From assembly GCF_021018895.1 (NCBI RefSeq), contig NC_079364.1, forward strand, positions 2,277,901 to 2,341,900: a stretch of 64,000 bases of DNA, in the 5' to 3' direction. The notes beneath the pieces are model-generated. The model saw only the letters and a list, made by a program, of their open reading frames with translations. It was not told where the DNA came from and searched no databases. This document shows positions 12,401 through 27,418 of this stretch, one piece after another. The stretch is from Seriola aureovittata. Its lineage: Eukaryota > Chordata > Actinopteri > Carangiformes > Carangidae. Both the position numbers and the translations under genes were made by a program. Within the stretch, counting starts at the first letter, position 1. The number at the start of each line of letters is the position of its first letter.

Positions 12401-14429
12401 CAGTAAAAGCTTCAATATTCACGCTCAGCCTAACTTTGACAATAACAATGATTAGGTTTTCTTGAAGATATAAATATGTGAACCTGAATAAAACATACAG
12501 CAAAAGCCGAGAGGAAATATACACCTGAAACCCGATCCCCATTTATCTGAAGGCTATTTCAGAGCCGCTGCAGCTTCTGTGCAATTTTACAGTTGCTCAG
12601 GTTTGTTAAAAGCAGAGTCCTGAAAAGAAGTGCACTTCCATGTCACACCGGGCGCTCGCTCTCGAGTTGGCACAGCAGTTTATTCAGTGTGAAATGAAGA
12701 GTTTGCTCATTTCTCTCCACCTCTTGTGTGTATTCAAAGACGTGCACGCCGACAGAGTTTTCTTTTTAAAAGCAGCAGACCATCTGTGTTCTTGTGTTTC
12801 CAGTTTTTTTTCTCTCTGAAGACAGAAAAGAAAGAGAAGCTCACCGGCACAGGGGGTCACAGCCGAGTGTGGGCAGACGTGAAACCACGTTATCTGATAC
12901 ATATCACAGTTGAACAGTTTAAAGTCAGGGACACTGACAGTAATTTAGTTTAATATCCCCTCATTTGAGAGTTGTACTAACTAGCAGTTCATTGTCCTCA
13001 CCAGACGCCACACTCGTCATCTTCATGCTTTTTCTTACACCACATCAGGGCGGCTCCATAACTGACTCTGACTCTCAGATTCAGTCCCTCCATTATCTCG
13101 AGTAAATGATTAATTTACAGGAAAACCCTTAAACTCTCACCTCAGTTTATCTTTCCTCTCTCCCCCGTGGCTCCATCCCTCCCCTGATTGTTGAGGTCAG
13201 TGGGGAAGGAGTTGATGACATCCTGTGTGGATGAAAGAGGACTAAAGCAGCCAGTTGGCTCGGAGGAATATATGTGCTGTATGTCGACACAGAGCAGCTT
13301 AGGAACCGTGACAGCTTCTATCTGAAGAGACTGGCTGCTCCTCCACAGTTCAGCAGAACAGCAGGCGGTGAATATAAAGTCACTGTGAGCAGCAAAATGC
13401 AAAGAAGTCAAATTATAAGACAACACGATCAGTCATTTAGTACGAGTCAAATCAAGAATGTTTACATTTGACAATTAATCAATGAATTAATCAACTGTAA
13501 ATCTGTCTGTAACAATTTTTATAACCGAGTAAAGTGAGAAAACGAGCAGAAATACACGGATCTCTATCACTGTAAAGTGATTATCTTTGGTTTTGGTCTA
13601 TCTGGCATTTTGACTGATATTTTAGAGACTAAACAACCAAACACATACTCTCAAAAAAAAAAAAAAAAAAATGAATCAATTACTCAAATAATTGATAGTT
13701 AGTCACCTTAGTGATTTGCATGAGCACATTGAGCACATTCCTGCTGTGTCTGAAAGAGTAAAATTGAAACTGAAAAAGATATAAAAGTCTGTTTTCCCAG
13801 TAGGCTTCAGTATCAATATCAATATCACCTCTTAAAGAAAACTTATTTATATATTACTAGTAATTTTCTCTATAGCTTTAAAGAATTATGACAGAAAATG
13901 CAACAGTCAGTTAAATTTGGAGGGAAAACATCCGTCATTATTATTTATTAAGAGTTAAACTGAGGACTGAGTGGGTTAATCCGATGACAGTGGCGTCAGA
14001 TTCAAATTCAAACATCGCTGCGTCTTTATTGGTCCTCTGAATTATCTGATGTCACATTTCACTTTGTTTCTTTTTTCCCAACTGAGCCTCGTCCTCTTCA
14101 AACCAGCGAGATGAGCCCAGAGTAAATAAGAAATGTTGAAAATCTCCAGAACTGTTCAAACTTTGGCAGAAGATTTTGTGGTCACATGAGAAAACAGGTT
14201 GTCAGGGTTTTGGTTTCTCAGTTGTTTTGGAGAGAGACAGATGAACGTCCCTGTGCTCTGTTTGGACAAACAAAGATGGTAATTTCCGTCGCCCCTCTGT
14301 TTCAGTGCCTTCCAACGTGACCCTTATATTCCGATCACAAAAATCAAAATGTGAGAATTTTCTGATTTGCATCCTCTTTGGTGAAAGTAACGTTACGTTG
14401 CAGCAACTAAAACTGTTAGAGTTTATCTG
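9449..14429. other. Non-coding, mostly unique sequence
   Basis: A poly-A run at 13653-13671 and the GTCAT repeat at 11778. No reading frame with recognisable protein similarity on either strand. This is the longest stretch in the window with few repeats. Confidence 0.55.
11778..11803. repeat. GTCAT pentanucleotide repeat, 4-5 copies
   Basis: GATGTCATGTCATGTCATGT followed by CATGTGAT, just before ACCTTTAAAGG. Confidence 0.8.
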
Positions 14430-14883
14430 AGGAGGGCGAGCACGTAGCCTCTGTGACGTCATCCACAAATTTCTGACGAGCGGTTTTGAAGCTCAGATTG
14501 AGCTGCGCCAATGTCGCCATCTTGGCAATGTCTGACTCCACCCCTTAACTCCCAGCAAGAGGAGGGGCTTGTGTGGAGCTGAGACTTCAGTGTGTAAAAC
14601 ATACCTTCACCCACCTGTCGCTCGAAGAGGCCACGCCCTCAATCTTCCATAACTTTAGTCCTTAATAAAATGTAAACAGGTGAGTTATATAAACAGGTGT
14701 CATGAAGGAGGAAATTAGCTCTAGAGACCAAAACAGTTTTTGTACCAGGCTGTAAACATGTTTATTTCTGCTGTAAAGTTGGACATTTTAACATGGGAGT
14801 CTATGGGGACTGACTCACTGTTGGAGCCAGACTCTAGTGGTCGTTAGAGGAACTGCAGCTCCTGGTTCTTCAGCGTTGATGCT
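14430..14883 (+). repeat. CRE-bearing dispersed repeat, copy 1
   Basis: GTAGCCTCTGTGACGTCATC is followed by GAAGCTCAG, GAGGAGGGGCTTGT, TTAGCTCTAGAGACCAAAAC and GGAGTCTATGGGGA, ending in CTAGTGGTCGTTAGAGGAAC. The same order occurs at 16005-16447. This arrangement is familiar from repeats of perciform fish. There is no coding content. Confidence 0.72.
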
Positions 14884-14932
14884 TCACTCTTCAGCCTCTG
14901 AGGTTGATGCTTGGTTGACAACACAGTCATGT

Positions 14933-14935
14933 ATG

Positions 14936-15001
<66 letters not shown>

Positions 15002-15117
15002 GCAGTAAATAGTTCAGCATTACTACTTTTGTTGACAGTACAGGAAACTTCACCAAGGTAATGGACGCCTCCCCTTTTACAATTTTCTGTTAATGACTTT
15101 GAATTGTGTGTGTGTGT

Positions 15118-15185
<68 letters not shown>
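14933..15185. repeat. Two TG microsatellites (14933-15001 and 15105-15185)
   Basis: Same-orientation TG tracts about 100 bp apart, each with one interruption early in the tract (TTTG, TCTG). Confidence 0.94.
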
Positions 15186-15186
<1 letters not shown>

Positions 15187-16004
15187 GCTCTTAAGGCTCT
15201 TTACTATTCCTTGCATACCTCAGTTTGTGAGTCAGTTAAATACAAAAGAAGCTTCTCGTCAGGTTTTAACTGGAAACACTGGGTCTGTGGGGAGGAAGAT
15301 GAAACCACTGTAGCTGTTGAACACACTTTGATCTGAGTATCAGAAATGCCATAATCAGTCAGGCTGTATAATTTGCCTCAATTGTATGGTTGTTGTTCAG
15401 TTCGGCTTTAGCCAGGGACAAATAATGAAGTGGTGAGATGTACTTAGCGCAGAGATTTTAATAACAGCAGCATTTATTGCTTTTGTTCCACCTCCCAGTG
15501 TGACACTCGGGGGCCGACGTGCTGCATGAGTGCTGATCAATCATCAAGTATCCTGCTCATTAAAAAGTCCTTTTTAAAGCGCTTATTAAAAATGGATTAG
15601 ATGATATTTTTTTTGTGACACAGTGGCCGCGTCTCCAGGGTTTTCTGCTGTGGCCTTCAGGCACGAACTGTTCGTACGGAGAAGCTGCAGACACTCAACA
15701 GAGCATGTTTTTATCATGTCGAATCAAAAGGCTGAGTGATGATCACCACGGACGTTTGAAGGTATTGATGGTAACAGATGAAGGTCGATGGTGATGTTAC
15801 AAACAGCTGAGGAGGACAGTGGTATCCCCAGCTGAATGACGATAACGCACAAAAGCTTTGATGGTGAATGCTCAGTTGCTACATCAACAACACATTGTAA
15901 AAGCTAAAAAAAAAGAAAACATCACTGTCATTCAGTATCATATGAAATATAGCACTGACAATTTATAATCTCCCAGAATCTGACATTTGTTTTCTATATA
16001 AACC

Positions 16005-16447
16005 CATAGACTGTAAAGAAAGATGGATGTAGCCTCCGTGACGTCACCCACAGGTTTCTGAAGAGCGGTTTCCGAAGCTCAGAGTGAGCTGCTTCACCGT
16101 CGCCACCTTGGCAGTGCCTGACTCTGCCCGTAACTCCCAGCTAATCCCAAAATGGGCAAAGAGGAGGGGCTTGTATGGCGCTGAGACTTAGTTGCATGCC
16201 GTTTAATAACTGTGGCAAGTATATACCACCATTAGCATCGTTAGCATAGCTTTGCGTCAATGGCTAGTGCTGAAGGAGGGAATTAGCTCTAGAGACCAAA
16301 ACTGTTTTTCTACCAGGCTGTAAACATGTTTATTTCTGCTGTAAAGATATTTTAACATGGGAGTCTATGGGGATTGATTCACTGTTGGAGCCAGACTCTA
16401 GTGGTCGTTAGAGGAACTGCAGTTTTTGGGACTTCAGTGCTGATGCT
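16005..16447 (+). repeat. CRE-bearing dispersed repeat, copy 2
   Basis: Starts TAGACTGTAAAGAAAGATGG then GATGTAGCCTCCGTGACGTC, and ends in the same CTAGTGGTCGTTAGAGGAAC tail as the copy at 14430. TGACGTCA is at 16039-16046. It is slightly more complete at the start than copy 1. Confidence 0.72.
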
Positions 16448-16618
16448 TAATTTTTCTGATAATGAAAATAATGATTTTCACTCCAGTCATAAATCACCAC
16501 TCTTTAACTTCTTAACTAGTCTAGGGCCGATATTTGATCGTATTTTGATATTTGAGCTGCGCTGTATCAAGATATTAAATTAACCCTTAACTTAACTGGA
16601 TAAAGTGATACATAGAAG

Positions 16619-16646
<28 letters not shown>
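16619..16646. repeat. AT microsatellite
   Basis: Uninterrupted AT repeat of 28 bp. Confidence 0.9.
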
Positions 16647-16652
<6 letters not shown>

Positions 16653-18841
16653 TTTTAAAAAAAATCAACAAGATCTGACGGATGAATTATTTATATCTGC
16701 TATCAACTTGAAAAAGTTTTATTTTCAAACCTCAAGGCAGCTGCAATGTTAATTCCAACTTACATGATTAAGTGTCTTAACAAGGTGTAGCAGCTGAGAG
16801 ATTTCACCCGTTATGGTTGATTTCACCTGTGATTGTGACAAGTGTCAGCAGCAGATTCACTCAGCTGAGGATAATTAACATTGGTTCTGTGCGTCGGACA
16901 AACAACAACAAAATAAATCTCCTGGCAGTTTCCAGGTTAATGTTCTCTCGTCATGCCTTCAGTGTCTCTGTGCTATTTACTCTCAGTCAGAGATGGTTTT
17001 GTCAGAGAAGACGCTCCACTCTGTGTAACCTTTGATGTTTAAAAATAAAAGACAAAAGTTTGCTCTGCTCTGGGTCAGAGGTTTCCAACCTTTTCCAACT
17101 CAGGGTCCAGGTCTGACCCCGTAACGATACGGAGGCCAAATAATAAGCAGTGGAAGCTCAAGTTTTCGTTTTTGTTTGACGGAGAGAGATCACACAAAAA
17201 CAGGAGTTTATTGTTATGACTCTAACACCATAGAGAAGTTACTGGTTTAAATAGAAGCGCACAAATCTGCGTTGGCATATTGATTTATTAAAAAGAATTG
17301 CAGTTTCAGTGGCAAACCATCAAAATCAAATGCAAAAAAATGTGAAACAACATGAAAAGCAATCCAAACCTCTTTAGCAAATAGTTTACACTTACTTTTA
17401 AACTTAGCAAATCTATGCAAACACATTATAATGTCACTCTGTGTTAGTCATGATATGAATTTAAATGTTTTCAAATCTTATGCCGTTAAAAATGTCTTTG
17501 TTTTGGAAGAGCACACACCATCGTTTCCTCTTCAAAATAAGAGCTTTGACCTTCACAGTGTAGTTAAAGGGACACATACCAACATAGCCTTAAGAAAATA
17601 CCAATGTAATGAATAAACATGAGGAATGACAAACTCCTGAGTGTATGGAACCAGACTAAAGGCTAGTTATTTCATATTTAAACCAAACTGTCAGAGGACT
17701 GAAAAAACAAAGCTCAGTCAGACTGTGTTTGTCGTTTTCTATTTGTTGAGAATTAAACGTTTGGTAAAAGACCCTCCTGGCTTCTGCTTCCTCTAAATTC
17801 CAGTTAAGTACCACACGTTTTTTCTTTGCAGGCCGTTTTAAAGTGCTCGTTAAACTTCCCTTTGACTCATTACAGGGTTCACGTCTCCTAAGAAACGGTT
17901 AAACAACGATCTGTCCTGGAACGACCCGGGAAGTCTTGGAGATGGTTTTTAAAGGACATTTCCAGTAGGATATCATTCAGGTCTCCTCCTACACCCTCTG
18001 TTGCTAGGCGATAGAACTTTGACCTCTTACCCCCGTCGTGAGGGTTAAAAGGCTGCAGAGGTAACCTTTAGATAAAATGACAAAGCAACCTTTCAGGGAT
18101 GGAGCAAGAAGCAGAGATGGAACATGAATAGATTTGTCTTTGTTCTTTTTGGTAATAATCCTAATTATTTACAGAAGCATCAGTTCAGTTTAAAAAAAAG
18201 TCAAAATATGATGGATGATTGGATTGTCCAATCATAAAGTTGAAATTTAAAGCAGTTTTGAACTAATGTTTTTTGACGTGACGCCTCATAATTAAACATT
18301 TACACAACAGCAACATACAGGTAAAGTAAAAGGCAAATTAAACAATTGAAAGCCGTTGTGGAACCAGTGTAAACTCTGAATTAAAAGAAGCTAAAACTTC
18401 TGTAGTAGTTGCTCAATGTCCCTAGATGACACATATAGTAATACGCCAATTACTATATTCATGACATCATCAAGTCGTATTTGTAGTCAGCCGGATTTTA
18501 TAACCACGACGTCATCTGACAAAATCTCCAAACATATAGATTAAAGACAAAGACTGAGCTGTGATTTCAGCTGGACTTTGTAACTGTAAAATGAGAAAGT
18601 CAGAAGCGACAGAATATCTTTGTTCTTGTGTTTCTCACAGCGTCACTTGTTGCTAAGTGCTTTTTTTCTTTTGAGGAAAAATAAGTCGCTAGAGCGCTGT
18701 GAAAATGAAAGCTGTTGGAGATCCGCTGTAGACGCTTCCTGACGGCGAAAATAGAAAGTGTTCGCACCAAATCATTTTGAAAGAGCAACGGTCATTGAGA
18801 AAAGTCCACAACACACTCGGCCGGCCAGTGGTGTAACTCCA

Positions 18842-18924
18842 TCAGTCAGTCAGTCAGTCAGTCAGTCAGTCAGTCAGTCAGTCACTCAGTCACTCAGTCA
18901 CTCAGTCACTCAGTCAGTCAGTCA
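18842..18924. repeat. CAGT tetranucleotide repeat
   Basis: CAGT repeated, then alternating CACTCAGT units, then CAGT again. This higher-order switch suggests unequal expansion. Confidence 0.92.
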
Positions 18925-19655
18925 CGGACGTTTGGGGATGTATGAACCTCAGTAAACATTATTGCAGCAAACACCTTGAAGAAAAAAATCCCCCATCAGA
19001 TTCTCTAACACTTTTATGATACACAGTTTTGTAAATATTTGATGTAATATTAAGTGGTTATTGAATTCTAAATCAAATTTTCTTGTACTGCCGTGCTGCA
19101 CTCTCTGACTCCTCTGAATATGAAGTGATGAAAAACCCTGCAGCTATATTGGATCTCTACTCAAATATTGAACCAGCGCTTGTACTGAGTTGTATTTTCC
19201 CTTTAGTTCCACAGGAGATGCAGAAATTGCTTCGGTGTTCCTCGACCTCAGCAGGTTTCCCCTCTGAGTGATTGTTGATCGTCAGCCTTTTTGAAGACGT
19301 GCTTCCTGTTTGATTCGCGGCCATATTGAGCTCTGGCTTTTCCTGCTCATTCAGTTTAGATGTGACTGATGTGCACGTGAACACTTGTAGATGACCAATC
19401 GTACCAGAGAGAGCAGCTGATGTGTTTGTCTTTTCTGCTCTTTCAGACAGACTGACAGATCTGGGTCAGACCACTGTACATTTTAACTCTCTGTAGAAGA
19501 TGGATCAGATATTATTGGCCTGGCATGTGCGATTTATCATTTCCATTTCACAAGGTATTCATCGTTATACGCCTGTAGAGTCGGAGAAAAGATACGCATC
19601 AATCACGCGCCCTGAAGCCTGTTTGTCACTTTTGACATCTGTCATTGATCCATCA

Positions 19656-19657
<2 letters not shown>

Positions 19658-19713
<56 letters not shown>
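19658..19713. repeat. CA microsatellite
   Basis: CA repeat of about 28 units. Confidence 0.94.
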
Positions 19714-19715
<2 letters not shown>

Positions 19716-20040
19716 TACGCACACGTTCACAAACGGCATCAATCAAACTCAAACCGGCTTCACAAACTGTCACGTCAGTGATACAAAGACGTAGAGGACC
19801 ACAGAGATTATCTCCACTGAATGAACAAGCTCATCACTCGTCTGTCATCTTCGGCCTTTCACCGTCTTCACACGAGGAAAACACAGTAAACATCTTTTCC
19901 TCTTCCCACTCGTTTCTTACAGAGAAAGTCTTATATCTTTTCTCTCGTGGTGTAAACGACGTATTCCACAGAAATCTAATGTATGTACACATCATGTCTG
20001 TGTGATGTGTAATGTGCATCATTTATTCACAAAGGTCCCT

Positions 20041-20432
20041 GGCGCCACTTTACAATAAGACTTCCCTTATAAAGGATTTGATGTTAACGCTTTATAAATC
20101 ATAAACAGTTTTCATTCATTGATGCAGGCTCACTATTTGGCAAGATCAAGTTAATGTTTATTCTTATTTATTAATCTTACTAACAAGTTACTACCATTTA
20201 TAGCTAGTGACAAACATGATGAAGCAGCAGGTACAAATGCTGATGATGGAGAAAACAAAGAGATATGAGGCTGAACAGTGCAGACACATGTGGGCTCACT
20301 ATTTGGCAACCAACAGGTCGCTGTTGTCCTTTTAATCTAATGCGTTAGAACACCTTCGTGTTAACAAGGTAATTAGTAAAATAGTTATAAACCATTCATA
20401 AGTCCTTTATAAAGGTTGTCTGATTGTAACGT
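20041..20432. mobile_element. Element with about 32-bp imperfect terminal inverted repeats
   Basis: The left end reads GCCACTTTACAATAAGACTT then CCCTTATAAAGG. The right end reads CCTTTATAAAGGTTGTCTGA then TTGTAACGTG, which is close to the left end reversed and complemented. Two internal segments with GGCTCACTATTTGGCAA (20128 and 20293) form a repeat within the element. There is no coding capacity, so it looks like a miniature inverted-repeat element. The CACTTTACAATAAG start recalls a common vertebrate repeat. Confidence 0.55.
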
Positions 20433-21586
20433 GTGAAATACTGTGGCACTAGTTTGCTTGTTTTTTGACACGTTGGGTCTGAACACTGTCTGCAGTGACT
20501 GTCGGTAACATGAACTCTACCGTGTATTATGTGTAACACAGACATTAACTATAAATATATTTAAAGTAATCTTAATATAAACTTCATGTAACAAACATGT
20601 AGAAACACAGAGTCGGATTGAGCAGCTGGTTCTATGTTACGGTGCTGAAATGTAACAGCAGGTATATGTCAGCTACTGATCATTTCTCCCGCTGATAAAT
20701 TTACATGATTCATTGTCTCAGTTTCTGAAATCAAAGGAAAGAAAAAAGGAAAACAGCTGGAGCTTTTAAAAAAAATGAGGAATCATGGAGTTATATTCAT
20801 TTATTTAATTGTTTGTGTTATCACTGGATCTCTGCGGTCGCCTGGTGGCAGCTGTAATTATACTGTGGTATTTTATCTTCGGTTTTTATCAGGTTGCTCA
20901 TTTCGCTCTTTTTAAACTGCCAAAAAAAAAGAAAACTGTCCAACATTGTGTGCAAGCATCATTTTATATTTGTAGGGGTATCCGATCTTTGCTGGTGTCA
21001 GTAATCCTCTGGTCTGTTCCCAGCTTGAGCAGTTAAGTCAAGTATTAGTAATTACTAAAGCTACGGTCACCAGAGCGGGAAACTTGCTGAAAAGCCCCTT
21101 CTCTTATGAGCATTAATGGATCAAGGCTGAAAAGTGTGTTTGAGTCTAATTGTCTGTCGTTTGCCGTTAAGTGGAAGATTCAAAGCGAAGCTACTTTTAA
21201 ATACGACCACCAGCCGCGGGCGCCGCTAACAGCTCGGGCTCATGTCCTCAGGCTGTTGAAACGTCAGGCGTTTAGTCTGTGTGTGAAGAGAATGATGAAA
21301 GAGCCGAGCAAACACGAGAAATCCTGCCCCTCCCCCCTCTACTTCCTGTTTTCTACCTGTGTGTCAGTGTAACCTTTACCTGCCGGCTCATTTACAGTGT
21401 GTGTTTGGTTTAAATAACACGGTGAATCACTGGTAATGTGCTGCCGCCGCTAACATGACAGCCACTGTTGTTAGCATCGCTGCGGTAAATGAGTGAGGAA
21501 TCTTTCATTAGAAGGAAGAGATCTCAGGTGGTTCTAGTCCTGTTTCACTGTGATGGAGAATTTGTTTGGAGGGAAAAGGTCTTTGA

Positions 21587-21590
<4 letters not shown>

Positions 21591-21630
<40 letters not shown>

Positions 21631-21660
21631 CACACACACACACACAGAAACACACACACA
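21591..21660. repeat. CA microsatellite with GAAA interruptions
   Basis: Three CA blocks separated by two CAGAAA interruptions. Confidence 0.93.
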
Positions 21661-23236
21661 GCTCTTTTGTGCTTTTTGTTTTCCTATTCTCAGAATGCTA
21701 ATTTGGCCGTTTCCTAAATGTCTGATTTGAATGAACTTCCTCTTTTTATTCTTCGACTAAACCAGATCTGATCTCCTGCCTCATCCTCATGGAAACCAAC
21801 AAAACTTCACAGTATTTGTTGTTAACATTTTGGCTAATGCGTCTTCTTCCCTCAGGTTACATAGAGTGAACGCTTCTCCAACAGCAACTTTAATTAGCAT
21901 CTAGAGTCAACCTTAGTTGAAACATAATCAGAAATCACGTCTCCTCCTACACATTCCTGTGTGTTTTTCTTTATTTTATATTGGGTTTTGAAATAAACAA
22001 AGCTTTCTGCATTCGAGTTAAATTAACAAGTAATTAAGAAATAACATCAGTAGTGGCACTTTTTTTTCTTCTGTGTACCAGTAAACACAGTCGGCTGTGC
22101 TGTCAGGTGGGAAGCCAGTGAGGGATCATGTCCGTGTTGAAGCCTGAAACCGAAGTCGTGTCCTTCCTTTTAAAGCTCCTCGCTGTCAGGCGAACTGAAG
22201 CAGCTGGTGACGTCATGAATCATGGAGCAGGGGGTTTTTCACGGCGCTGAAATGTTCCCGTCGGATAATAAACTGTCGACATGTCATCGGTAACCTCGGA
22301 CATTTCACAAGGAAAGACGCGTCGGCTCAGTGTCTGTAGATCAGAAGTGTTATCTTCAGATGCTGCCGTCAGTTTGCAGAGTGACTCATTAATGTTTCCA
22401 GGTTCCCTCACGCTTCTGGGTTTAAATCCAAAATATTTAGCTTTTTGCTTTGACACCAAATCGTCTGTCAACTCTCCCCGGTCACATGATCAGACTCTGC
22501 TTGTTTTTATTTGATGAACGTGGACGTTATTGACGAAATGAACCAAATGTGCGAACCCTGAGTCTGCCCCTAATTTCACTGCTTTGCTACGTGACAAATA
22601 AAACTTTGAGCTGCTGTTTAGCGGCGACACCTCCCCACGATAATAACGTGTATTGCAATATTTGGGCTGGACTGTATCAAGATATTACGTTTTGGATATC
22701 ACCCAAGCCTAGTTGCAGCAACCAAATTTCTAGCTAGCATAAGCAGCGTGTCTTTACTGTGTCCCTGAACCTCTCGTCACCCTTCAGCTGCTGCTCCAGA
22801 ACTTGACTTTGTTCAAAGAGCCGTTAAAACACACTCTGATCGCAGCTTTAATGCAACATAATACAAAATATTGTCTGTCTTTATCTCGCTCTAATGGCTG
22901 CCAGCGCTAATTCACTGTGTCAGCCGTACAGGTGTTCACCGCACCTCGAACCCACTGCTGTCACAGACGTTTACACTGAAGAAAAACACTGTTATTTTTC
23001 TCTCTCTCTGTCTCTCTCTTCTTGTAGCTCACGCTCTCTCACACACTGACGCACATGCACGACTCATGCAAATCAAAGCAAATTACTGTGTTCATTAATG
23101 AACTCTGCGTACTCTCTTAGGTACCTAAAGACTTTTCATCTTTTCAATTACTCACTGAATGAAGTGAAGGACTGGTGTGGTGGAAAAATGAGCCCGGGGA
23201 TGATTCGAAATATGGCCTGAATACAATGGACATGGC

Positions 23237-23240
<4 letters not shown>

Positions 23241-23327
<87 letters not shown>
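23241..23327. repeat. TG microsatellite with one phase slip
   Basis: TG repeat of about 43 units with a single GG at 23278-23279 shifting the phase. Confidence 0.94.
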
Positions 23328-23328
<1 letters not shown>

Positions 23329-24063
23329 ATTAAAGTAGAGGTGGCAAAAAAAGAAAGAAAAGAAAAGAACCATCTCCTCTCCTTTTTCTCTTTCTCTCTG
23401 TCTCGCACACTGTGTCGCACATTCTCACATTGACTTTCACAGAAGCAGCGACGGCGCTCAAAGCCTGGGACAAGTTCCCCTGACTCGATGGCGTCGTGCA
23501 TTAGAAACCTGATGGATGTCGCCGTGTGCTGCTGCAGAATCAGGTTAATGAGGCTGATCTGTAGAATGGTGCAATGTCCTGAAAACTGTCAGTCAGACCG
23601 AACCACGAGGTTGCGTCAGACCTTCCGATGCACGGGCAGCTTTTGCTTTAATAACTCTCAAACTTGGTCACTGCTTAAACATGAGCCGCAAATCTCCTGT
23701 GTCATTATCTTGGTTTTTATTTCCCTCCAATTAAAAACAGCTCACAGCTCCCACTGTAAATATCACTACACATAATCTGCTTATGTTAAATTTTTAATTC
23801 AAACACAATTAAGCTTTTACCAAGACGTAAATTAACAGCATTTACGGTTTCCCGTGCAGCGACATGTCCTCAGGCGTGACTGTTTGCTGCTGTTGTTGTT
23901 GTTGGGAGTGAATTGGCTATGAATGAATTAGCATGCTAATCAGCTGATAATTATCACTTCATGTGACAAGAAGGAATTATTTGTGTGTTTGATTGGCTTT
24001 TTCGTTGCTGGTGAAATGCAGCATTAGGATTCACCGTGGAGACGACCGGCCAGTTGAAGTTAA

Positions 24064-24084
24064 CCCCCCCCCCCCCCCCCCCCC
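24064..24084. repeat. C21 homopolymer
   Basis: Uninterrupted C tract. The complementary G13 tract (24238-24250) lies about 150 bp downstream. Confidence 0.93.
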
Positions 24085-24306
24085 GAGTGTGAGCGTGAGC
24101 AACGTGTCTCATTAATGTATTTCCTCTGACAATCACACCACAGCGCTCGATAATCACAGCTTGTAAATCAGTGTGTTTGTGTTGGTGTGTAATGATTATG
24201 TTGACACATGTTGGGGTGTAGGTTTGGTTTCAGTACCGGGGGGGGGGGGGCAACTTTAACTTCTGTTAAAGATCTATATTAACTAAATGTATGTATGGAC
24301 AGGTCT

Positions 24307-24816
24307 TTAAAGCTCCTCCAGTGTAAAGGTCTGTGTCCATGTGTAGTGTGATTATAGATCAGCTCTAGCTTCTATATTAATACTGTGAAAGTATCAAAGC
24401 CTCAGTCCACAGAGAAATGCACACAGCCTGTATTCAGAAACTGAGCCTTAAAACCAGCCGTCAGGACTTCTGGAACTTTGTGATGTCACAACAAAGCAGT
24501 CACCAAGCCCCGCCCACCTGGACCCACCATCCAAACCTTGCAGGATTTGGTTTCTCTGAGTGTTTTTACCTGAAATCTGCTATATTTTTATTGGATCACT
24601 CAGAAAACAGTCAGCCAATCAGAAGAGAAGCTCAGAGCCTCCTCTCTTCTGATTGGCTCACCGACCTGTTGTTACTAGAGCTCCAGAGAGAAGCCTGAGG
24701 GAGGAGATGTAAAACTACACTGAGATGGTTTTTGGTTCTTAAAACCACTAATATATCTTCTTATGGATCAAGACTTCAAATAAAACACAGAAGAAGAAGA
24801 AAATATGGAGCTTTAA
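24307..24816 (-). mobile_element. 510-bp TTAA element, copy 2 (full length)
   Basis: Exactly 510 bp including TTAA at each end. On the + strand it starts TTAAAGCTCCTCCAGTG and ends ATATGGAGCTTTAA, so the ends form the inverted repeat TTAAAGCTCC/GGAGCTTTAA. The centre has the CCAAT-containing hairpin (AGCCAATCAGAAGAGA and its complement). The element contains an open frame (24417-24698) that recurs in other copies but matches no protein I know. It is probably a non-autonomous DNA transposon with piggyBac-like TTAA target sites. The family name is unknown to me. Confidence 0.85.

Positions 24817-27288
<2,472 letters not shown>

Positions 27289-27322
<34 letters not shown>
27289..27322. repeat. 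GA microsatellite
   Basis: GA repeat of about 17 units, followed by two GACGCAGCAG units. Confidence 0.92.
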
Positions 27323-27323
<1 letters not shown>

Positions 27324-27418
27324 GCAGCAGCAGAGACGCAGCAGTGTGTTCCCAGCTTTGACTATATAGAAATACTTAGAACATTTGCAGATTAATTTTG
27401 CTGATAGACTAATCAATC

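Larger units (their letters stand above)
16647..20040. other. Non-coding with simple repeats only
   Basis: Contains the CAGT and CA repeats listed separately. No exon or other element recognised. Confidence 0.55.
20433..24306. other. Non-coding with microsatellites
   Basis: CA/TG tracts and C and G homopolymers listed separately. A short fragment of the TATCAAGATATTA repeat is at 22655-22715. No coding exon. Confidence 0.55.

Noticed and set aside
24417..24698. 93-codon open frame starting MHTACIQKL, also found at 60096-60377, 41586-41867 and partly 33766-33978
   Set aside because: It lies wholly inside the 510-bp repeat and resembles no known protein. Kept as a finding about the repeat, not annotated as a gene.
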